A stretch of DNA of 64,000 nucleotides from assembly GCF_029813775.1 (NCBI RefSeq), contig NZ_JARVKW010000004.1, forward strand, positions 124,001-188,000. Reading direction: 5' to 3'. Below the pieces are notes generated by a model. That model was not told where the DNA came from, made no database searches, and was given only the letters and a program-made list of their open reading frames with translations. Below are positions 1 to 11,750 of the stretch, in pieces (position 1 is the first letter of the stretch; every line of letters begins with the position of its first letter). Source of the stretch: Streptomyces sp. DH24 (GTDB lineage: Bacteria; Actinomycetota; Actinomycetes; Streptomycetales; Streptomycetaceae). Both the position numbers and the translations under genes were made by a program.

Positions 1-1
1 C

Positions 2-766
2 TTCTTCCTCGACGAGCACCAGGTCGTGCGCCCGGGCGAGATGGGAACCGTGGCCGACATCAAGGCGGCAGCGGCGAAGCGTGGCATCCCCTGCCACGTC
101 GTCCCGCTGGACAGCCAGTTCCGCTGCGGTGGCAGTGACGCCTACCTGCGCTGGGTGGTCCGGCTCCTGGGCCTGGAGCCCGGCGGACCGGTGATCTGGG
201 AACCCGACGACCGCATGCAGCTTCTGGTCGCCGACAGCCCGCAGGAGATGGAGGCGTTCCTCGACGCCCGCCGTGCCCGGGGCTACGGCGCCCGCATGTC
301 CGCCGGCTACTGCTGGCGCTGGTCCCCGGAGCCCAAGCCCGGCGAGCCGCTGCCGCCCGACGTCGTGATCGGGGACTGGGCGCGCCCCTGGAACCTGCGC
401 GGCGACCGCTCCGTCTCGGGCGCGCCCCCGGCCGCCCTGTGGGCCACCGACCCGGCCGGCTTCGGTCAGGTCGGCTGCGTCTACACCGCCCAGGGCTTCG
501 AGTACGACTGGTCCGGCGTCATCATCGGCCCCGACCTGCTCTGGCGCGGTGACCGCTGGGTCACGGACCGCACGGCCTCCAAGGACCCGGTGTTCAAGAA
601 GTCCACACCCGACAGCGATGTGGACCGCCTGATCCGCAACACCTACAAGGTCCTCCTGACCCGCGGCATGGTCGGCACGATCGTGTACTCGACGGACCGG
701 GAGACGCGGGAGAAACTGCGGGAACTGACGGGCGGCCGACTGGACCGGCAGCCTTCCACGGTTTGA
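2..766 (+). CDS. DUF2075/Schlafen-like helicase domain protein, C-terminal part
   Basis: The reading frame is already open at the first bases, so the gene begins upstream and only about 254 C-terminal residues are seen. It matches the C-terminal half of the next gene block by block: FFLDE...VRP, QFRCGGSDAYxRW, the VxIGDWxRPWN stretch, GQVGCVYTAQGFEYDW and VLLTRG, then a YSTDxETR tail. These blocks fit the superfamily 1-like helicase core of DUF2075 (Schlafen group 3) proteins; the Walker A part lies outside the window. The stop is 154 bases before the paralogue. A role in nucleic-acid processing or defence is inference only. Family assignment is fairly sure; substrate unknown. Confidence 0.75.
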   Translation, partial: FFLDEHQVVRPGEMGTVADIKAAAAKRGIPCHVVPLDSQFRCGGSDAYLRWVVRLLGLEPGGPVIWEPDDRMQLLVADSPQEMEAFLDARRARGYGARMSAGYCWRWSPEPKPGEPLPPDVVIGDWARPWNLRGDRSVSGAPPAALWATDPAGFGQVGCVYTAQGFEYDWSGVIIGPDLLWRGDRWVTDRTASKDPVFKKSTPDSDVDRLIRNTYKVLLTRGMVGTIVYSTDRETREKLRELTGGRLDRQPSTV

Positions 767-920
767 TCCGGGATCAGGACAGATCCTCGCCGCGAGGCAC
801 TTGTTCCAGCCATGATGGTCGCGCTTCGGGCCGACAACGGCGTCGCCGCATTCCCCGGGACGGCCGTCTCCTTAAGATCACGAGTACTGATCGCGGCCCG
901 ACGGGCTTCCTCACGAGGAC

Positions 921-3089
921 ATGCCCCCACCCGCACGAGTCACTCGTGCTCTGGGGGACTACCTCGTGTCCATGCTCCTGCTGAGGCTGGCAGCACAGGA
1001 TCTGCTGACCCTGGACTCGAGGCGCCGTATGGTGCCTCACCTGGCCGCCAGATGGCGGCACTTCAGAGGTGCCGACGCTTCGCTGACGGAACGTTCCGCG
1101 TGGGCCGAGAGTCTCGTGAGCCTTGCCGAAGATCTGGTTGCCGCCGGACGCGGGAACGTGGAGATGATCGTCGAGTGTGCTGCCACCATCGACGAGGCCG
1201 ACCGCCGCTCCGGTGACCCGAGGCTCATTGATGTCGTCCTCGTGGGTCACCATCCTGAGGAGAGGAGGCTGTCCGTTCAACTGGTCGAGTTGAAGCGTTG
1301 GTCGATGGTGACCAAGGTGGAGCGAGCCACGGCGGACATGATTCATGTACCGGGAATGGGAACGAAGAAGCATCCAGCTCTGCAGTTGCGCGAGTATTAC
1401 GAGGCGTTCACGGGCGGCAGGGGTCCGCTGCACGGACTGAGCTTCGAATGCGGCGGTTTCGCCTACCTGCACAACGCGACCGACGCCTCTGTGCAGCCCT
1501 TGGTCGACGTGGGCGCACCCACCGGCACCTACGCCCACGTCTACACAAGTGACCGGCGTGAACAACTGCTGTCCGACCTCCGCAGGCACTTCGCCGCCGA
1601 CGGCGGCGCCTCCGCGGCCGAGCTGCTGCTGCAGAACATGGGCTTGCGCAACACACCCCTGCTGGACGCCATGATTCGCTCCCGCGGAGAAGACACGGTT
1701 TTCACCCTGCGCGGCCGGCAGAAGAAGGTCGCCGACCAGATTCTCGACACTGCCGCCAAGGTCCTCCCGGACCCCCGGCGTCCGGCCCTCGTGCCGGACG
1801 AGCGGCGTGTGGTCTTCCTGGTCACAGGCGGTGCCGGCACCGGGAAAAGCGCCATCGGTCTCCAGCTCAAGGCGGAGCTGGAGGCAGGCGGCCACACGGT
1901 CAAGTACGCCAGCGGCAGCAGAGCCTTCAACGGCGCGATCCAGGAACACGTCGGCTACGGAGACCGCCAGTTCAAGGAGACGTTCACCTACTTCAGTAAC
2001 TTTGTCACCCCGCCGGAGCCACCCCTCGACGTGCTGATCTGCGACGAGGCGCACCGCTTGCGGGACCGCTCGACCAACCGGCTCTGGAAGCCCGAGCAGC
2101 AGGGCACCAAGCCCCAGGTCGACGAACTCCTCGACGCGTCCCGTCTGACCGTGTTCTTCCTCGACGAGGGTCAGTGCGTGCGACCGAACGAGGTCGGAAC
2201 GGTCGAACTGATCGAGGACGCGGCGCAGCGGTACGGCGCCAGTCTCCTCCGGTACGAACTCCGGGAACAGTTCCGCTGCGGCGGCAGCGACGCCTACATC
2301 CGCTGGGTGCGCTCCGTGCTCGGGGTAACGGACGAGGAGCCGGAGCAGTGGACGCCGGACGGACTGATGCACGTCGAGGTGGCGGACAGCCCGGAAGAAC
2401 TCGAACGGATCATCCGCACCGAAGCGCTCGCCGGGGCGTCCGCCCGTCTTGTCGCGGGGTACTGCTGGCCGTGGACCAAGCCGCTCGGCAAGGAGAGGCG
2501 CCTGGAGAACGACGTACGCATCGGTGACTGGCACAGACCGTGGAACGCGGACAGCGACGCGTTCTGTGAAGACGGAGCGCCACCCTGCAGGATCTGGTCC
2601 GTTCACGAGAAGGGTCTTGATCAGATCGGCTGTGTGTACACGGCCCAAGGGCTCGAATGGGACTGGTGCGGTGTGATCATGGGCGAGGACATGGTGCGCC
2701 GGGACGACCGGTGGGTGTTCCGCCGTGGCAAGGAACGGAAGGACCCGGAAACCGGCGTCAAGCGCGTCGCCGTCCCGGGCTCTTTCGACCCCAAGGTGAG
2801 AGCCGGCAGCGTCGACGATCAGGAGTTCGCCCGGCTGGTGCGCCACGCCTACCACGTGCTGATGACCCGGGCGAGCCGTGCGACCGTGCTCTACTCCACG
2901 GACGAGGAGACCCGGAGCTACCTCAAGGGCTTGGTGGGTGAGGTGCAGGTCCACGGGCTGCGCCCCACCTGGGAGAACCTGCCGGAGGAAGCGCGCGTAC
3001 CGCACCTGCCCCGGCCCCGCCGGGGTGGCCGCTCCCGCAGAAGGCGCCAGAGCGCGCGCCCGCAGTCGTCCGATCCGCGACTGTTCTGA
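921..3089 (+). CDS. DUF2075/Schlafen-like helicase with N-terminal PD-(D/E)xK-like domain
   Basis: This 722-residue protein looks like a fused nuclease-helicase. Residues 101-125 read RLIDVVLVG...LVELKRW, with D104, E123 and K125 spaced like a PD-(D/E)xK nuclease core. Walker A GGAGTGKS is at 303-310 and the Walker B/DEAH box (LICDEAH) ends at 378. The C-terminal helicase blocks (QFRCGGSDAYIRW, CVYTAQGLEWDW, VLMTRAS) are shared with the truncated upstream gene, so the pair is a tandem duplication. The basic tail (RRGGRSRRRRQ) may bind nucleic acid. Start is uncertain: the ATG has GAGG only 2 bases away, while the GTG at 966 has GGGGGA 7 bases upstream and may be the true start. Defence function is inference. 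Confidence 0.8.
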   Translation: MPPPARVTRALGDYLVSMLLLRLAAQDLLTLDSRRRMVPHLAARWRHFRGADASLTERSAWAESLVSLAEDLVAAGRGNVEMIVECAATIDEADRRSGDPRLIDVVLVGHHPEERRLSVQLVELKRWSMVTKVERATADMIHVPGMGTKKHPALQLREYYEAFTGGRGPLHGLSFECGGFAYLHNATDASVQPLVDVGAPTGTYAHVYTSDRREQLLSDLRRHFAADGGASAAELLLQNMGLRNTPLLDAMIRSRGEDTVFTLRGRQKKVADQILDTAAKVLPDPRRPALVPDERRVVFLVTGGAGTGKSAIGLQLKAELEAGGHTVKYASGSRAFNGAIQEHVGYGDRQFKETFTYFSNFVTPPEPPLDVLICDEAHRLRDRSTNRLWKPEQQGTKPQVDELLDASRLTVFFLDEGQCVRPNEVGTVELIEDAAQRYGASLLRYELREQFRCGGSDAYIRWVRSVLGVTDEEPEQWTPDGLMHVEVADSPEELERIIRTEALAGASARLVAGYCWPWTKPLGKERRLENDVRIGDWHRPWNADSDAFCEDGAPPCRIWSVHEKGLDQIGCVYTAQGLEWDWCGVIMGEDMVRRDDRWVFRRGKERKDPETGVKRVAVPGSFDPKVRAGSVDDQEFARLVRHAYHVLMTRASRATVLYSTDEETRSYLKGLVGEVQVHGLRPTWENLPEEARVPHLPRPRRGGRSRRRRQSARPQSSDPRLF

Positions 3090-3111
3090 CGTACGCCGCC
3101 GGACATGCGGA

Positions 3112-3136
3112 GTGGCGGGCTCTCCGGGCCCGCCAC
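3112..3136. terminator. Bidirectional hairpin terminator
   Basis: A perfect 9-bp stem (GTGGCGGGC / GCCCGCCAC) with a 7-base loop lies between the stop of the helicase gene (3089) and the stop of the convergent small gene (3146). It has no U-tract, as is common in Streptomyces. Confidence 0.65.
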
Positions 3137-3145
3137 AGGCCTGCG

Positions 3146-3274
3146 TCAGAAGAGCAGGCGGGCTGCCGCCGTCACGGCCGCCACCACGAGCTGGGTGGCG
3201 ACACCCGCGGCGACGTCGACCAGGATCTCGCGAAGCCGGTGACGACGTGCAGGCTTGTACTCAACGGGGTTCAT
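3146..3274 (-). CDS. Small DUF6408-like protein (42 aa)
   Basis: A 42-residue protein beginning MNPVEYKPARRHR, with a basic N-terminus followed by a hydrophobic helix (about residues 19-41) that looks like a membrane anchor. I recognise the start as typical of the Streptomyces DUF6408 family of very small proteins; function unknown. The start at 3274 is chosen over a longer frame from 3340 because AAGGAG sits 9 bases upstream of this ATG. It converges on the helicase gene across a shared terminator. Confidence 0.6.
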   Translation of the reverse strand: MNPVEYKPARRHRLREILVDVAAGVATQLVVAAVTAAARLLF

Positions 3275-3435
3275 AGGTGTCCACTCCTTGGCGTGAGCTG
3301 GGAATGGCGGGACCGCCCTTCCGGGCATCCGCAGTCGCACCGCGTGAGAACACGCAGGGAAACCACTCGTCAGTCACGACCGAGGACCGGCACATGAACA
3401 CCGCCGACGTACCCTCCGGGAAGGTGCGCAGCGGT

Positions 3436-3655
3436 GAACAACGTTAGTGCAGCACCGTGTTGCGGTCGTTCATTTTCGGCCGTCGGCGGGCACGCGGGCA
3501 CCGGCCCTGTGACAGCCCCCCGCGCCGCCTGCTCGCGGCTCACCGTCGTGGCGTCGACGTACCACTCCTTGCGCTGTGGGTACCCGTATGCGCCCCGTTG
3601 CCGCTTCGCCTCGCTTCCCTCCGCGAACGTGGCCCAACGCTTCAAGAAGCGCTGA
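3436..3655 (-). other. Possible coding remnant in a gene-poor stretch (3275-3725)
   Basis: Most of this 450-base stretch has no recognisable gene. One minus-strand frame between about 3655 and 3530 reads like real protein (NQRFLKRWATFAEGSEAKRQ, then YGYPQRKEWYVDATTVSREQ), with biased codons, then degenerates. No start or ribosome site belongs to it. It could be the end of a decayed gene; I cannot name the family. Nothing else is seen here. Confidence 0.2.
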
Positions 3656-3725
3656 TTGCCGGAAATGGGGCCCCTGGCGCGAGCGAGCGGCCGCCGTGCG
3701 GGACAGCCGGGAACGTGTGGCACCT

Positions 3726-7508
<3,783 letters not shown>

Positions 7509-7733
7509 CCCATGTCCCGCCACGTGCCGCCCCGTTGTGTGCATCCGGTGAGCGCTACGTCGTATGCGCTCGGTGTTCGTACGGGCGCCCACGGTAGGGA
7601 GCGGCGGCGAGCGGCCGCAAGCGGCGAGGGGCCCGACGCCGGTGCGGACACGGCGGGTTCACGGTGTCTTCACCCTTCACGCCCCTCGCGGCGTCCGGGA
7701 CGGGCCGGCGCGTTGTTCGGGCCGGACACCGCA

Positions 7734-7765
7734 TTGTTCAGCGCGGCGCACGGGCTGCTGAACAA
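7734..7765. repeat. 9-bp inverted repeat, possible operator
   Basis: TTGTTCAGC at 7734-7742 pairs perfectly with GCTGAACAA at 7757-7765, with 14 bases between. A related TTGTTCGG lies just upstream near 7713. The position between divergent genes fits an operator, possibly for the HTH of the nSTAND protein (inference). Confidence 0.4.
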
Positions 7766-7840
7766 CCGTCCCGGGCGGTGGAATCACCTCACGGGGGAGC
7801 AAGGGACGGCGCGAACGCCATGCCGGTCATGGCCCGCGCC

Positions 7841-7986
7841 GTCCCGTGCGTCCACCCGTGTGTGCCGTCCGTACGTCCACCCGCATGTGCGCCCGTGTGC
7901 GCACCCGCGTGTGCCGCCCCCGTGCGTGCACACGATGTGCCGTCTCGTGCATACACACCCGCATCTTCTGTACACACCCACCCGCA
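7841..7986. repeat. Imperfect alternating purine-pyrimidine repeat
   Basis: About 145 bases of degenerate CGTGTG/CACACC/CGCATG words, for example GCGCCCGTGTGCGCACCCG. The pattern could adopt Z-DNA and runs directly into the ribosome site of the gene at 8001. No protein frame across it looks real. Confidence 0.5.
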
Positions 7987-8000
7987 CAAGGAGGACACCG

Positions 8001-8399
8001 GTGAACCCCGACGAGGCCCGCCGGCCGCGGAGCGTGACCCTCGCCGTGATCCTGCTGATCCTGGGGGCGCTGATGGCGGCCGTGGCGGCGATGTCCGACC
8101 CCGCGTTGCAGGCACAGAACCTGATGACCGTGCTGTTCCTCGCCTGCACCTGGTTCGCGGTGCGGGCCGGCCGCGGACGGCGGGTCGCCCGGACCACGGT
8201 CACGTGCCTGACGGCGGTGATCCTGCTGGTCGCCGCGCCGTTCGCGCTCGCCGACCCGCTGTACGGCGGCTCGACGCTGCTCCTCGCCTGCGCGCTCGCC
8301 GTCCCGGGGGTGGTCCTGCTGTACCGGCCCGGCGCCGAGGCGTACGTCCGGGCCAGAACGCCCCTGCCGCACGCCGACCGGCCGACGACCGAGGCGTGA
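8001..8399 (+). CDS. Small multi-pass membrane protein (132 aa), function unknown
   Basis: MNPDEARRPRSVTLAVILLI begins a 132-residue protein with four hydrophobic segments (about 11-30, 42-56, 66-84 and 90-110) and a charged tail; it is an integral membrane protein. The GTG start has AAGGAGG six bases upstream, the best ribosome site in the area. No catalytic motif is seen. It is followed at 44 bases by another membrane protein and then a lipoprotein, probably as one transcript, so the three may form one envelope complex. No family recognised. Confidence 0.7.
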   Translation: MNPDEARRPRSVTLAVILLILGALMAAVAAMSDPALQAQNLMTVLFLACTWFAVRAGRGRRVARTTVTCLTAVILLVAAPFALADPLYGGSTLLLACALAVPGVVLLYRPGAEAYVRARTPLPHADRPTTEA

Positions 8400-8442
8400 G
8401 GGGCCGGACCATGAACCGCACCGAGGCGCGAGGGGCCACACC

Positions 8443-9948
8443 ATGAACTACCCGGACCACCCCGACTACCCGGACCGTCCCGACCACCCGGAGCACCCCG
8501 ACTACCCGGGCCACCCGAACCACCCGGATCACGCCGACTTTCCCGAACCGGCGGAGCCCTCCCGGCCGCCCGTCGTCCGCGACGCCGCGCCCGATCCCCT
8601 GGCCGTGGCCGTCGGCAACGCCTCACTGCTCGGCGCGGGTTACCTGCTGATGGGGCGCCGCGCACTGTTCGCCGCGTCCGGCGCCGTCACCGTGACCCTG
8701 GTGTGGACGGTCGCGTCGACCGCCGGGGCGTGGAGCGAGGTCGTCCTGCTGCTGTGGTGGCTGCTGCTCGTCGCCCACGGGTGGCTGCTGGCGCGTGGCC
8801 GCCCCGACGGCGCCCGGCGCGGGCCGCGCGGCCAGCGCCTCGTCGCGCTCGGCGTCACGGTCCCGGTGCTGCTGGCCACCGGGTGGCTCCGGCTGGACAC
8901 CCACGGCATCGAGGACCGCGTCACGGAGGCCCGGGAGAACGGCGACTGCGCGGGCGTCGTGGACGCGCAGGAGACCATCGGGTTCGGCCACCGGCTCGCC
9001 GGCGCGTCGGTCGCCGCGCGGGGTGACACGGCCGTGGACGCCTGCGAGCGGCTGGACACCGCCCGCGCCGACCTGTCCCACGGACTGGACGGCGAGGTCG
9101 ACGCGTTGAAGTCCGGCTACGGGACACTGGCCGCGCTCCTGAAGGACCCGGCCAACGAGCCGGCCGTCGCGGCGGCCCTGGACGGATTCCTCGGCCGGCT
9201 GCCCACCAGTGACCCCTGCGAGACCGTGACCGTCACCGACTGGCTCCGCGCCAGGAAGGCGGGACACGGCGTCCTGGACCGGTCGTCGGCCACCGCCGCC
9301 CGTACCGCACCGGCCGCGCTCCTGGAATGCGGCGACGACCTCATGACCCGCCGGGAGTGGACGAAGGCACGCTCGCACTACCGGCAGTTGCTCGACCAGT
9401 ACCCCGGCGACGACCGTACGACCAAGGCCCGCAGCGGTCTCAAGAAGGTCGGCCTGGCCATCGAACTCGACCACGTCCAGGACCTGGTGACCGCGACGCA
9501 CAGCTCGAAGACCGGATACTGCGCCGACCCGGCGAAGTACGGCGGCGCCCCCGCCCGCCGCAAGGGAACCAACCGCGCCCTGTTCCTGGGCGACACCGAG
9601 TACACCGCGAAGCTGCCCGACCGTTGGCGCACCCGGAACCCGGCCGAGGCCGCGCTCGTGGTCTGCGCGGGTTCCGCCGGTCACGGCTCCGCCGTGCAGA
9701 CGTGCCCCTACCGCCCGTCGTCGGGCTCCGGAGGAGGCCTCACATACGTCACCTTCCACAAGGTCCGTATCCCGGTGAAGGTGTACGAACTGCGCACCGG
9801 CAAGCTCGTGGCCGACCGGAAGGTGGAGATCAGCGGCACGAGCTGCCCGTACTTCATCACCTACTACGGCGTCGCCCCGTCCGACCAGTACGTCAAGCCG
9901 TCCGGCTCCGACGTGCGCGACGCGTTCTCGCCGGTCGTCCGCCGATGA
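8443..9948 (+). CDS. Membrane-anchored protein with proline-rich repeats (501 aa)
   Basis: The first 35 residues are repeats of P-D/E-H/Y-P (PDHPDYPDRPDHPEHPDYP), followed by three or four hydrophobic segments between about residues 52 and 150, then a long extracytoplasmic domain with several cysteines (CAGVV, CERLD, CETV, CGDDL, CADP, CAGS, CPY). A TPR-like stretch (DDLMTRREWTKARSHYRQLL, then DQYPGDDRTTKA) lies in the middle. The proline repeats resemble tethers or binding arms in actinobacterial membrane proteins. Start ATG has GAGGGG upstream. Function unknown; it likely works with the neighbouring membrane protein and lipoprotein. Confidence 0.75.
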   Translation: MNYPDHPDYPDRPDHPEHPDYPGHPNHPDHADFPEPAEPSRPPVVRDAAPDPLAVAVGNASLLGAGYLLMGRRALFAASGAVTVTLVWTVASTAGAWSEVVLLLWWLLLVAHGWLLARGRPDGARRGPRGQRLVALGVTVPVLLATGWLRLDTHGIEDRVTEARENGDCAGVVDAQETIGFGHRLAGASVAARGDTAVDACERLDTARADLSHGLDGEVDALKSGYGTLAALLKDPANEPAVAAALDGFLGRLPTSDPCETVTVTDWLRARKAGHGVLDRSSATAARTAPAALLECGDDLMTRREWTKARSHYRQLLDQYPGDDRTTKARSGLKKVGLAIELDHVQDLVTATHSSKTGYCADPAKYGGAPARRKGTNRALFLGDTEYTAKLPDRWRTRNPAEAALVVCAGSAGHGSAVQTCPYRPSSGSGGGLTYVTFHKVRIPVKVYELRTGKLVADRKVEISGTSCPYFITYYGVAPSDQYVKPSGSDVRDAFSPVVRR

Positions 9949-9959
9949 GGAGGGAACCC

Positions 9960-10520
9960 ATGCGCACACCGTCCGGGAGGTTCCTCGGCCCTCTCCTCGC
10001 CGCCGCGCTGATCACCGTCGCGGGCTGTGGTGGCGGACCGTCCGGGCCGGGCGGCCCGGACGGTACGACGAAACCGGCGCCCTCCGCGCCGAGCTCCCCG
10101 CCCCGCACGACCGGCCCTTCGCCCAGCCCTTCGGGCCCGAGTCCCCGGCCGACCGGCACCTCGGTGGCGAGCCCCGTCGGCAGCTGGAGCCTGACCTCCA
10201 GCGGTTCCGGCTACGGCTTCTACGTCCTGACCGTGCGGAAGAACGGGAAGATCAGCACCCTCGGCCGTCCGGGAGGCGGGACGGCCGGTGGGGGCACCGA
10301 CATCTGCTTCGGCAATCTGACGGGCCGGCCGCCGAGCGCCTACAAGGTGAGAATCAAGTGCGTCAACACCGCTGAACTCAAGCCCGGACGCCCGAAGACC
10401 GACGTGTTCGAGGGGAGGGCGGCCCTGCTCCGCAACCCCTTCGACGGCAAGGACACGCTGTCCATCGTGTGGAAGGACGGGACGCGGGACCGGCTCACGA
10501 AGATGGCGTCGGATGCGTGA
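9960..10520 (+). CDS. Lipoprotein of unknown function (186 aa)
   Basis: A signal peptide ends in the lipobox VAGC at residue about 22, followed by a Gly/Pro/Ser-rich linker (to about residue 70) and a small, probably beta-rich domain (VGSWSLTSSGSGYGFYVLTV, later DICFGN and KCVN, which could form a disulphide). It should be lipidated and face outward. The ATG at 9960 is chosen because AGGAGGGAA lies 4-5 bases upstream; it begins 12 bases after the preceding stop, so the genes are probably co-transcribed. No named family recognised. Confidence 0.75.
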   Translation: MRTPSGRFLGPLLAAALITVAGCGGGPSGPGGPDGTTKPAPSAPSSPPRTTGPSPSPSGPSPRPTGTSVASPVGSWSLTSSGSGYGFYVLTVRKNGKISTLGRPGGGTAGGGTDICFGNLTGRPPSAYKVRIKCVNTAELKPGRPKTDVFEGRAALLRNPFDGKDTLSIVWKDGTRDRLTKMASDA

Positions 10521-10748
10521 AGGCGTTCGTCTGTAGGCAGTCGCCTGCGGCGGGTACGCAGTCACCCGACGTCAGTCGTCGGCGACCCGCATACGGTCAC
10601 CTGCATACAGTCGTTCGCACGGCTGGTATGCAGTCGCCCGTCGCCCGTCGCCCGTCGCCCGTCGCCCGTCGCCCGCGACCAGTATGCAGCCGCCCGCACG
10701 CAGTCACCGCCAGCCGACGTACAGCCACCCGAGTACAGCCACCCGACC
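10521..10748. repeat. Intergenic array of degenerate CAGTCGCC-like words
   Basis: Between convergent genes the sequence repeats variants of GCAGTCGCC, CAGTCACCCGA and ACAGCCACCCGA at short intervals, often preceded by GTATG or CATAC. Six perfect tandem GTCGCCC heptamers occupy 10633-10674. No gene is seen. It may serve as a terminator region; the simple repeat is a likely slippage site. Confidence 0.6.
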
Positions 10749-11711
10749 TCAGTCCCCCACCCCCGTCACCCCCGGCACAAACCCCGGATCCACCTGCTCC
10801 GCCAGATCCAGCCCGGTCGCCTCGTTCGCCCAGGCCCGGGCGTTGCGGAGGTGGAACTCGACCGCGTGGCGGTGCAGCCGTTCCCAGTCGCGGGGGCGGG
10901 AGTCGACGGTCTCGCGCAGGACGTTGAGGGCGTGGCGGTTGTGCGCTTCGAGGGAGGCGAGGCCGCCGTCCTGCGGGCGGCCCCGTTCCGCGGCGCGCAC
11001 CCAGGGGGAGTGCACGAGGTGGGTGAGGAGGTCGTCGCCCACCTCCTCCTTGAGGAACAGCAGGTCGTCCTCACAGGTGACCTTGTTGCCGACGACCGCG
11101 ATCCGGACGCCGAACTCCCGTGCGTGGTCACGGTACTGGCGGTAGACGGACACGCCCTTGCGGGTCGGTTCCGCCACCAGGAACGTGATGTCGAACCGCG
11201 TGAACAGGCCGGAGGCGAACGCGTCCGCGCCCGCCGTCATGTCGACGACGACGTACTCGCCGGGGCCGTCGACCAGATGGCTCAGGTACAGCTCCACCCC
11301 GCCGAGCTTGGAGTGGTAGCAGGCCACGCCGAGGTCGCTCTCCTCGAACTCGCCCGTCACCATCAGCGGGACGCCGCCCGCGTTGCCGACGTGCCGGGCG
11401 TGCAGTTCGTCGTCGCCCAGCAGGCGCAGCAGGCGTGAGCCGCGGCCCGGGGGAGTCGTCTTGGTCATCGCCTCGCGCGAGGCGATGCGCGGGTTGGTGC
11501 CGCGCAGGAAGTCCTTGATCTCGCCCAGGTGTGCGCCCAGGGGCGCGGGCTGCGCGGGTTCCTCGTCCGGGGCCAGTGCTTCGGCGAGGTGCTGGTTGAT
11601 GTCGCCGTCGACGGCCAGGACCGGTGCGCCGGAGGCTGCCAGATGGCGGGAGAAGAGGGCCGACAGCGTGGTCTTGCCGCTGCCGCCCTTGCCGACGAAC
11701 GCGACGCGCAC
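10749..11711 (-). CDS. CooC/MinD-type metal-cofactor or regulatory ATPase
   Basis: A 320-residue SIMIBI-class P-loop ATPase. VAFVGKGGSGKTT at the N-terminus is the deviant Walker A of CooC/MinD/ArsA proteins, AVDGDINQ is the A'/switch region and YVVVDMTAGAD the Walker B region. CooC inserts nickel into CO dehydrogenase, but no CO dehydrogenase gene is here, so the client is unknown. The GTG at 11711 is preferred to the ATG at 11726 because GGGGAG lies 5 bases upstream. A canonical promoter (-35 at 11779-11774, -10 at 11756-11751) and a Zur-like box in the leader suggest zinc-dependent repression (inference). Divergent from a putative metal-uptake operon. Confidence 0.75.
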   Translation of the reverse strand: MRVAFVGKGGSGKTTLSALFSRHLAASGAPVLAVDGDINQHLAEALAPDEEPAQPAPLGAHLGEIKDFLRGTNPRIASREAMTKTTPPGRGSRLLRLLGDDELHARHVGNAGGVPLMVTGEFEESDLGVACYHSKLGGVELYLSHLVDGPGEYVVVDMTAGADAFASGLFTRFDITFLVAEPTRKGVSVYRQYRDHAREFGVRIAVVGNKVTCEDDLLFLKEEVGDDLLTHLVHSPWVRAAERGRPQDGGLASLEAHNRHALNVLRETVDSRPRDWERLHRHAVEFHLRNARAWANEATGLDLAEQVDPGFVPGVTGVGD

Positions 11712-11727
11712 TACCGCTCCCCGCATG

Positions 11728-11742
11728 TGAAAATGAATGTCA
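11728..11742. promoter_or_regulatory. Zur-like box
   Basis: TGAAAATGAATGTCA differs at only two positions from the actinobacterial Zur consensus TGAAAATGATTTTCA. It sits just after the predicted transcription start of the minus-strand ATPase gene, where a bound repressor would block transcription. Confidence 0.5.
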
Positions 11743-11750
11743 TGTGGGTA

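Larger units (their letters stand above)
7509..8000. other. Gene-free stretch upstream of the nSTAND gene
   Basis: No convincing gene is seen. The stretch holds a 9-bp inverted repeat (7734-7765), a pyrimidine/purine-alternating repeat (7841-7986) and the ribosome site of the next gene. It lies between divergent genes, so it should contain the promoter of the nSTAND gene and that of the gene at 8001. Confidence 0.5.

Noticed and set aside
774..3005. Long open minus-strand frame across the helicase gene
   Set aside because: It mirrors the plus-strand codons (high-G+C antisense), has no ribosome site and reads as low-complexity His/Gly/Val-rich sequence.
7841..7986. Short protein frames over the alternating repeat
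   Set aside because: Compositionally driven frames rich in His/Arg/Val/Cys on both strands, without starts or conserved features.
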